Assembly: GCF_001053095.1 (NCBI RefSeq)
Contig: NZ_CGBP01000035.1
Location: forward strand, 1 to 54,277
Direction of reading: 5' to 3'
Length of the DNA stretch: 54,277 nt
DNA from: Yersinia similis
GTDB lineage: Bacteria; Pseudomonadota; Gammaproteobacteria; Enterobacterales; Enterobacteriaceae
The notes under the pieces are model-generated. The model searched no databases. It was not told where the DNA came from and saw only the letters and a program-made list of their open reading frames with translations. Of this stretch, positions 43,355 to 50,700 are shown piece by piece. Position numbers and translations under genes: made by a program. Every line of letters starts with the position of its first letter. Within the stretch, counting starts at the first letter, position 1.

Positions 43355-44155
43355 ATGAAAAAAATCATGCTGATTGGTTTTGGTGCGATGGCGAAGGAAG
43401 TTATCGCCCGCTTACCTGAGGGCGTTGCTGTTGGCTGGATAGTGGCTCGCGAAGGGCATCATCCACAGATCCGTAAGCTGTTTACAGGGCAAACGGCGGT
43501 ATTGAACCATCCTGACGAGTGCCAGGCGTCTCCTGATCTGGTGTTGGAGTGTGCTAGCCAAGAGGCAGTGGCAGAATTTGGCCCGGCCGTTCTGCGGCGA
43601 GGCTGGACGTTGGCGATCATTTCTACTGGCGCACTGGCAGAAGCCAGTCTGTACGAGCATTTACAGCACTGCTGCCAGCAATATTGTGGTCATTTGCTGT
43701 TGTTGTCTGGTGCTGTCGCAGGCATGGATGGTCTGGCTGCGGCCCGTGAGGGCGGGCTACAGCAGGTGACCTATCAGTCTTGTAAAAGCCCCGCCAGTTG
43801 GCGCGGTAGCGCAGCAGAACAGATGATCGATCTAAATCAGGTGACCGAACCCCAAGTATTTTTTTCTGGCTCGGCGCGAGAAGCCGCTCGGTTGTTTCCG
43901 GCTAACGCCAACGTTGCCGCCACGATTGCCCTAAGCGGTATCGGCATGGATGTGACGGCGGTCGAATTAAAGGTCGATCCTGCTACGCAACGCAATACGC
44001 ATACTGTTTACGCCCGTGGCACCTTTGGTGAGTTTCACGTCGTGCTCAGCGGTAATCCACTGGCGAGTAATCCTAAAACCTCGACGCTGGCCGCTCTGAG
44101 CGCCGTTCAGGTTTGTCGCCGTTTGGTTGAGGATGGTTTGTTGTCGTTTGGTTGA
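43355..44155 (+). CDS. L-aspartate dehydrogenase-like (NadX family)
   Basis: 266-aa NAD(P)-dependent amino acid dehydrogenase. Features are the Rossmann start IMLIGFGAMAKEV, LVLECASQEAV, the LLSGAVAGMDGLAAAREGGL region, and the C-terminal LFPANANVAATIALSG and RNTHTV with the family histidine, all in the usual AspDH order. I start at ATG 43355 (CAGGAGC upstream). The final residues are changed by a 25-bp tandem duplication: the reading frame shifts in the second copy and stops at 44153-44155, whereas a single copy would read on to a stop at 44197-44199. In this operon it likely oxidises or forms an amino-acid-like intermediate rather than serving NAD synthesis. Confidence 0.88.
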   Translation: MKKIMLIGFGAMAKEVIARLPEGVAVGWIVAREGHHPQIRKLFTGQTAVLNHPDECQASPDLVLECASQEAVAEFGPAVLRRGWTLAIISTGALAEASLYEHLQHCCQQYCGHLLLLSGAVAGMDGLAAAREGGLQQVTYQSCKSPASWRGSAAEQMIDLNQVTEPQVFFSGSAREAARLFPANANVAATIALSGIGMDVTAVELKVDPATQRNTHTVYARGTFGEFHVVLSGNPLASNPKTSTLAALSAVQVCRRLVEDGLLSFG

Positions 44156-44190
44156 GGATAGTTTGTTGTCGTTTAGTTGAGGATAGTTTG
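44121..44190 (+). repeat. 25-bp tandem duplication across the stop codon of the AspDH-like gene
   Basis: Two 25-bp units (44121-44145 and 44146-44170, differing by one base) and a 20-base partial third unit. Because 25 is not a multiple of three, each copy changes frame; the current stop TGA lies in the second unit. The aldehyde dehydrogenase ribosome site (AAGGAG) starts about 13 bases after the array. Confidence 0.93.
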
Positions 44191-44211
44191 ACGGCCTGAA
44201 ATAAGGAGTTA

Positions 44212-45684
44212 ATGATGAAAATGCAGAAGATTTATCTCGCAGGTGAGTGGCGTGAAGGGCGGGGAACTGAAATGGCGTCCTATTTTCCGGCTGATGGTAG
44301 CCTGAATTCGCGCTTGTATGCGGCTAGCCTGTCAGACGTTGAACTGGCGGTAGAAGCGGCGGATCTCGCCTGGCGTGCGCCGGAATGGCGTGGCCTGATG
44401 GCTCATCAACGTGCGGCAATCTTATACCGTGTTAGCGAACTGATTCTGGCGCAGCAGGATGCGCTGGCCCAATTACAGACGCGGGATAACGGTAAACCGC
44501 TGGCGGAAAGCCGTGGGTTAGTGCTCAGTGCGGCGGCAACCGCACGCTATTTTGCCGCCGCCTGTGAAGTACTGGAAGGAGAACTGCCCACCCAGCGTAT
44601 TGCTGAGGTCATCACCTTGAGCACCTACGAACCTTTGGGAGTTATCGCGGCCATCACACCATGGAACTCACCTATTGCCAGTGAGATGCAGAAGATAGCG
44701 CCCGCGCTGGCCGCAGGTAATGCCGTGGTACTCAAACCCGCGGAAGCCACCCCGCTGATGGCGTTAAAACTGGCTGAACTGTTCGAATCCGCAGGGTTGC
44801 CTCCTGGTCTGCTCAGCGTCCTGCCGGGCAAAGGCTCAGTGATTGGTGAAGCCCTGGTCAAACACCCCAAAGTGCGGAAAATCTTCTTTACTGGCGGGAC
44901 CCGCACTGGCCGCCATTTGGCACATCTTGCCGCTGAAAAGCTGATTGCGACGTCTCTCGAATTGGGGGGGAAATCACCGACCATCGTACTGGAGGATGCT
45001 GACCTCGAACAGGCGGCCCGCGGTATTTGCTACGGTATTTTCAGCTCTTCAGGTCAGGCATGTATTGCTGGATCACGTCTGTTTATTCATCGCTCACTGT
45101 ATCAACCGCTGTTACAGCGGCTGCTGGCGTTGACGGCCGGTCTACGTATCGGCGATCCGTATGAACCCGGTATTCACCTTGGTCCTTTGATCTCCATGGC
45201 GCACCGCGAGCAAGTGATCCGCTATGTGGATCTGGCACGTCAGGAAGGGGGGCGGGTGTTGATGGGGGGTGAGATCCCCGCAGATCCACGACTTGCGGCA
45301 GGCAGCTATTATCTGCCGACCATTATTGATGGGTTGAATAATCAGGCGCGGGTTTGTCAGGAGGAGATCTTCGGGCCGGTATTAGTGGTAATGCCTTTCG
45401 ATGATGAATCACAACTGGTGGCGGAGGCCAACGACTCGGTTTATGGCTTGGCTGCGGGTATCTGGAGCCGTGATTTTTGTCGAGCGATGCAACTGGCGGC
45501 AAAGCTCGAAGCCGGTACGGTCTGGATCAATACCTATAAAAATTTCTCTATTTCCACGCCGTTCGGCGGTTTTAAGGAGAGTGGCTTGGGTCGAGAGAAG
45601 GGGCTTAACAGCATTAAGTCGTATATGCAGCAAAAGAGCCTCTATTTGGCGCTTGATCACCGCAGTAATTCATGGAGTGACTGA
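44212..45684 (+). CDS. NAD(P)-dependent aldehyde dehydrogenase
   Basis: 490-aa aldehyde dehydrogenase superfamily enzyme with catalytic Cys284 (SSGQACIAGSR), general base Glu250 (LELGGKSP), and the cofactor region ITPWNSPIASEMQKIAPALA plus KPAEATP. The C-terminal EIFGPVLVV and FGGFKESGLGREKG segments are standard. Another ATG three bases in is equally good relative to AAGGAG. Its place between the AspDH-like and ThDP genes fits oxidation of an aldehyde produced by the decarboxylase. Substrate not assignable. Confidence 0.92.
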   Translation: MMKMQKIYLAGEWREGRGTEMASYFPADGSLNSRLYAASLSDVELAVEAADLAWRAPEWRGLMAHQRAAILYRVSELILAQQDALAQLQTRDNGKPLAESRGLVLSAAATARYFAAACEVLEGELPTQRIAEVITLSTYEPLGVIAAITPWNSPIASEMQKIAPALAAGNAVVLKPAEATPLMALKLAELFESAGLPPGLLSVLPGKGSVIGEALVKHPKVRKIFFTGGTRTGRHLAHLAAEKLIATSLELGGKSPTIVLEDADLEQAARGICYGIFSSSGQACIAGSRLFIHRSLYQPLLQRLLALTAGLRIGDPYEPGIHLGPLISMAHREQVIRYVDLARQEGGRVLMGGEIPADPRLAAGSYYLPTIIDGLNNQARVCQEEIFGPVLVVMPFDDESQLVAEANDSVYGLAAGIWSRDFCRAMQLAAKLEAGTVWINTYKNFSISTPFGGFKESGLGREKGLNSIKSYMQQKSLYLALDHRSNSWSD

Positions 45685-45738
45685 ACCTCTTCACAGAGAT
45701 CCCCTTTTTCCAGCATCGATTTAATAAGAAGGCAGATA

Positions 45739-47406
45739 ATGAGCGAAAAAATTACGGTAGGCGAGGCGATTGCCCGCACGTTAGAACAATATGGAGTGAC
45801 GGCGATTTACGGCATCATCTCCATCCATAATCTGCCCGTTGCGGACGCTATTGGGCAAAGGGAACGTATCCGCTTTATCCCCGCCCGCGGGGAAGCTGGA
45901 GCGGTGACCATGGCCGATGCCCATGGACGTTTTTCTGGACTAGGGGTGGCGTTGACCAGTACCGGGGCCGGAGCGGGTAATGCGGTCGGCTCAATGATTG
46001 AAGCGCTTAATGCGGGAACGCCTTTATTGCATATCACCGGTCAGGTGGAAAAAGCCTATTTGGATGCAGAGGTCGGTTTTATTCATGAAACCAAAGATCA
46101 GATGGGATTCCTGCGCGCTTGCTCTAAACGAGCCTACCGAGTCAGTTCGGCGCAGCAAGCGTTGGCATTGCTGCATCGAGCTATTCAGGACGCTCAAACG
46201 CCTCCTTGTGGCCCTGTCGCGTTGGAGATCCCCATTGATATTCAGAATACGCTGATCCCGGCGACGCTAGTGAGTGAACCAGTAGCACCACTGCGTGTGG
46301 CTGAACTGGATCCACAACACGTCGAGCGGCTGTATCAGCAGCTACAACAGGCGCAACGGCCCATTATGTGGGTAGGCGGTGGGGCGATTGGTTGCCAACA
46401 AGCGGTACGCCAACTGGCGGATGCGGGTATTGCGGTGATATCCAGTACGCATGGGCGCGGTATTCTGCCAGACAGCCACCCACGCAGCCTGCGCGCATTT
46501 CATAACTCGCCCTCGATTGAGGCGATCCTACAACAGGCCGATTTAACGTTAGTGGTGGGTTCCCGGCTACGCAGTAATGAAACCCGGACCTGGACGTTGC
46601 CGCTGCCACTCCCGATAATCCAGGTGGATATTGATCCCGCCGCATCCAATCGCAACTATCTGGCGACAGACAGTATCGTTGCTGATTGCCGGGCTTTGCT
46701 GCCTGCGTTGGCTGCTCGTTTCATTAGCGGAGAGAAAGAAGAAATAGACATAAAAGAGAAGAAAGAAAATATTCACTGGGATGCACAGATAGTCAGCGCT
46801 GTAGCAGAGGCCGAGGCCGAATTACGCCAGCAGTCAGGGGTTTACGCGGCCTTAAACGATGCCATTGAACGTGTCTTGCCGCAAGACGGTCTGCTGGTCC
46901 GTGATATTACCGTCTCAGGTAGCGTCTGGGGGAGCCGGTTGTTTCGTGCCCATGCGCCGTTGTGCAATATCCACTCTTTGGCTGGTGCCATTGGCATGGG
47001 GCTTCCAATGGCTATCGGTAGCGCCATTGCTAATCCACTGCGTAAGGTGGTGGGGTTAGTGGGCGACGGCGGCTTAGCGCTAGGATTGGGAGAACTGGCC
47101 ACCATGGCGCAAGAGCAGGTTAATCTGACACTCGTGGTGATGAATGACGGTGGGTATGGTGTGATGCGTGGCATTCAGGATAAATATTTCTCTGGGCGGC
47201 AATACTACAATGAGCTACTGGCACCGTCATTTACCGGTGTTGCCGATGCCCTTGGGCTAAAATCCTGGCGTATTAATGATACCAGTCAGTTTGCCAGTGT
47301 GTTAGCTGAGGCAGTGGAATACTCTGGGCCGTCAGTAGTTGAAGTGGATATGAAGCTGATAGGCCCCTTGGTGTTTGCTGGCCCGCCACAGAAGACGCTG
47401 TATTGA
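45739..47406 (+). CDS. Thiamine-diphosphate enzyme, 2-keto acid decarboxylase/acetolactate-synthase-like
   Basis: 555-aa ThDP enzyme of the AHAS/benzoylformate-decarboxylase superfamily. The N-terminal PYR domain carries the catalytic Glu52 (ARGEAGAV), the middle domain is degenerate, and the C-terminal PP domain has the ThDP/Mg motif GDG (442-444) with Asn469 (VVMNDGGYG). No FAD-binding arginine pattern or regulatory subunit typical of true acetolactate synthase is evident, so a non-oxidative 2-keto acid decarboxylase or C-C lyase is preferred. It is the last gene of the catabolic operon. With the preceding two genes it could form the series amino acid, 2-keto acid, aldehyde, carboxylic acid. 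Confidence 0.85.
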   Translation: MSEKITVGEAIARTLEQYGVTAIYGIISIHNLPVADAIGQRERIRFIPARGEAGAVTMADAHGRFSGLGVALTSTGAGAGNAVGSMIEALNAGTPLLHITGQVEKAYLDAEVGFIHETKDQMGFLRACSKRAYRVSSAQQALALLHRAIQDAQTPPCGPVALEIPIDIQNTLIPATLVSEPVAPLRVAELDPQHVERLYQQLQQAQRPIMWVGGGAIGCQQAVRQLADAGIAVISSTHGRGILPDSHPRSLRAFHNSPSIEAILQQADLTLVVGSRLRSNETRTWTLPLPLPIIQVDIDPAASNRNYLATDSIVADCRALLPALAARFISGEKEEIDIKEKKENIHWDAQIVSAVAEAEAELRQQSGVYAALNDAIERVLPQDGLLVRDITVSGSVWGSRLFRAHAPLCNIHSLAGAIGMGLPMAIGSAIANPLRKVVGLVGDGGLALGLGELATMAQEQVNLTLVVMNDGGYGVMRGIQDKYFSGRQYYNELLAPSFTGVADALGLKSWRINDTSQFASVLAEAVEYSGPSVVEVDMKLIGPLVFAGPPQKTLY

Positions 47407-47571
47407 GGCCGCTTGGTGGGCGGCCCGATGCTGCTGGCTCTGGAGTGAATGACCCTGTGTTCAAAATAGTGGGTGGTTTAAAGGTCTGGTTACCATAATT
47501 TTCTTGCTGTTCTGGCACCGCGTTAAACAGTGGTTGATTAAGTGCATTAGCTATGAAGGGGAATTCAAGGG

Positions 47572-47617
47572 CTGAAAATGGTGGGCTGAGTCAAATAACA
47601 AAGCCCACACTTTTCAG
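47572..47617. terminator. Bidirectional terminator between converging genes
   Basis: Arms CTGAAAA..GTGGGCT (47572-47587) and AGCCCAC..TTTTCAG (47602-47617) pair over 14 of 16 positions around a 14-base loop. The A-rich left and U-rich right flanks suit termination in both directions. It lies between the ThDP gene (plus) and the helicase gene (minus). The remaining bases from 47407 are featureless. Confidence 0.7.
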
Positions 47618-47646
47618 ATTAATTTGATACGGCTTCCCGGCTACCG

Positions 47647-47706
47647 GTGTTTTCTACAATCATTAAGTGTTTTCTACAATCATTAAGTGTTTTCGATAAT
47701 CATTAA
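47647..47706 (-). repeat. 20-bp tandem array across the stop codon of the helicase gene
   Basis: Three contiguous 20-bp units GTGTTTTCTACAATCATTAA (the unit nearest the gene body differs at two positions). Read on the minus strand, the current TAA stop falls in the middle unit. Twenty is not a multiple of three, so each unit shifts the frame. Confidence 0.93.
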
Positions 47707-50700
47707 TTGATCGCGACGTAACGTGCCATTTAGCACCAGCTCGTCAATGACATCACTAATTACTTTTCTTAACGTACTGCTCGTTGATTTAAATCCCAAC
47801 ATGCGTGAAACCGTGATCACTAATTCGTCATCTGTGGCCCCTAAATTATTTTTAATAATTTGGCGAATACCAGAAGCAATTTCTTGTGGTGCTATCATTT
47901 CTGGTTTTCGAACGCCAGCAGACTGCACGCCTTGGCGATTACGTATTACTGGTGACGTATTTGGATGAGAGAGGAAGGACTCTGTTCTTACGATATTTCC
48001 TTTAGTACACGCGAGAGCAACAGCCTGCTCGACGGCGGCTTCAATACGAACGCCTGACCGCTGTAATCCCCATGATGTCCTCAATCGAGTCACTACCTCG
48101 TTGAAATGAACGGGGGACTCTATCATCACAACGTGTTCGACCCGCTCAGCCAAAAGGCTGACAGGGGTATCATGTAACTCATAGGTAGGATGCCGTTGGG
48201 GGCTTGCTTCAACATAGTCATTTGAACTGAGAGTGGATGAATCGACACCGACAAGACTGATTTCCGTCACAGGGCCACGATCAATAGTCATAATTTCTAC
48301 CTGCACCGCCCGACGCGCTTGAGCACCGAGTTCAAGTCTTGTCGCACATTCTGCTTTCGCTGATTCAATGGCCGCCAGGGTTCTCTGCAACTGCTCATCA
48401 GGCCTTTGGAACCAGTCAGTGCTCCATATCCGATGGATAATCCATCCGTGATCCTCAAGCACCGCTTGACGTAAACGATCGCGTTCACGGGCAGAACGTG
48501 AGGCGTGGTAGGATTTGCCATCACACTCAATACCTATAAGGTATCGCCCCGGTGTTTCGGGGTCAGCAATACCCAGGCCAATGTAAAATCCGGCAATCCC
48601 AACTTGTGGATGCACTTGGTATCCAGCAGCTTGCAATGCATCAGCAACTTGCTCTTCAAAAACACTGTCAATTTCCCGCAACGGTGGTTGAGCCACTGAG
48701 AGTTGCCCGGTGCGTGCATATTGTAAAAATAATTTAAAGGCGTAAACCCCTTTACCTTTTGCTCGCTCAAGATCGATATCTTCATCGGTTATTGAGGCGA
48801 AAACCTCGCACCGGCGTTTAGCCCGGCTGATTAAGACATTCAAACGGCGCTCCCCTCCCTCAGCACCTAGTGGACCGAAACGCATGGCCATATTGCCTTG
48901 AGCATTTTTGGCATATCCCACGGAAATCATAATGACATCACGCTCATCGCCCTGAACGTTTTCCAGGTTCTTAACAAAAAAAGGTTCGCTCGGATGAGAA
49001 CAGAAAAAATTCTCCGTACCGGGATTTAAGCGGCGTAGGACTTCAAGTTCATCTTGAATGGCTTTGCGCTGGGAAACGGAAAAAGTGGCTACGCCTAAGG
49101 ATAGTTCTGGGCTATTTTGGGCATGTTGCAAGATGGCCTTCGCCACATGTTTCGCTTCAATCGTATTGGTTCCCGCGCCACCCGATGCAAAGACCCCCTC
49201 AGGAACATGATAAAACTGCAATCCCGTACCCGCTTCTTGGGTATAAGGACTAGGGACTATAAATAATTTGTTCTCATAAAATTGGTTATTGGATACCGCA
49301 ATTAAGGATTGGTGACGGCTACGATAATGCCAACGCAACATACGCTGAGGTAATCCCCTCGCCACGAAAAGACCCAATATACTTTCAATATCTGAAACTT
49401 GAGTCGTATCATCGTCTTCATCAGTACTCGATTCGGTCATTTTGGCGAAGAATGTGGTTGGGGGCAGTTGCCGCTCATCGCCCACGATAACGACCTGTTT
49501 GCAACGGGCAATGGCACCAATGGCATCAACTGGTTGAATTTGACTCGCCTCATCCATGACTAATAGATCGAAGGTTTGCCGCCCCGGAACGAGAAATTGA
49601 GCCACGGACAGTGGGCTCATCATCATCACGGGTTTCAGCGCTTGTATGGCCGAACCTGCTTTTTGCATCAATTGCCGGATCGGCATATGCCCACGTTTAC
49701 GCGCCATTTCGCCGCGTAAAATCCCAACTGGCCCAGCGCCACCTTCTTTTGATGGAATACGCCGATGATGAGCACGAACCACTTCGATACTGGCCGCCTT
49801 AATTCGTTCTAAGTCGAGCCTGGAGAAATTAGCCGTTAATCGGGAATGCAACTCGCCATCAAAGCGGGCCAGCTCGGGATCCTGTTCAACCATATGAGCC
49901 AAAATCGTTTCATAATAGGCCCGTTCCATGGTGGGGAGTGCTTCTGCTAAAGAAATCTGACCGCTGGATAACCTATCGACTAAAGCGCTTAATCCTGAAT
50001 TCTGGGCGGTAGCAGCACGATGTTGATATGCGACCCATTTGGATAACTGTTCTGAATTAATAAGCCATAAATTAAGTGTGTTATATACGTCTTGTATGTT
50101 CAAGTGCGCAAACGAAGTCGCTCTGAAAAGTATTTCTGGTTTCGCCTGTAGTTCGTGAGATATTTGTTCAATACCCAACAGAATAGACTCACGTTCACTT
50201 AGCAGATGTTCTACCGATTCCATCAGCTTATGCCGCTCATGGAAAAGTTTTGCCACTGTAAAACGATATTGTGAATATTGCTGCATCCATATCGCGACGC
50301 GTTCAAACTCATGCCAATTGGAGTGAGTTCCTTGCCAAGTATCATCGAACGCTTGCTGACCTAATTGGCTTTCGGTAGAAATTTTCAGGTTTAATGATTG
50401 TAATTCAATAATTCGCGTGATGAGTTGGCTGTGCTGATCAATATTTTGAGGCGAATGTTGTAAGACCTGATGAGACAGCTTATCAATCCAGAGGAGATGG
50501 TCCACTTGAGCTTCGACCGCGTGCAAGGGAACGCGGTCGACCGAGACTTCATTACTGAAGTAATCACTCACTCTTAAAGAGTAAGCCTGCCAGAGTGTGA
50601 GCAGTTCTGGCTCTATTTCTCGCATTAAATTATTGACTTGCGTGGCTCTGACTTTAACGATACTACGGTCTGCTAATTGACTCACTAATACGCGAGGTTC

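Noticed and set aside
45739-47406. Naming the ThDP enzyme acetolactate synthase
   Set aside because: No small regulatory subunit and no branched-chain context; only superfamily membership is supported.
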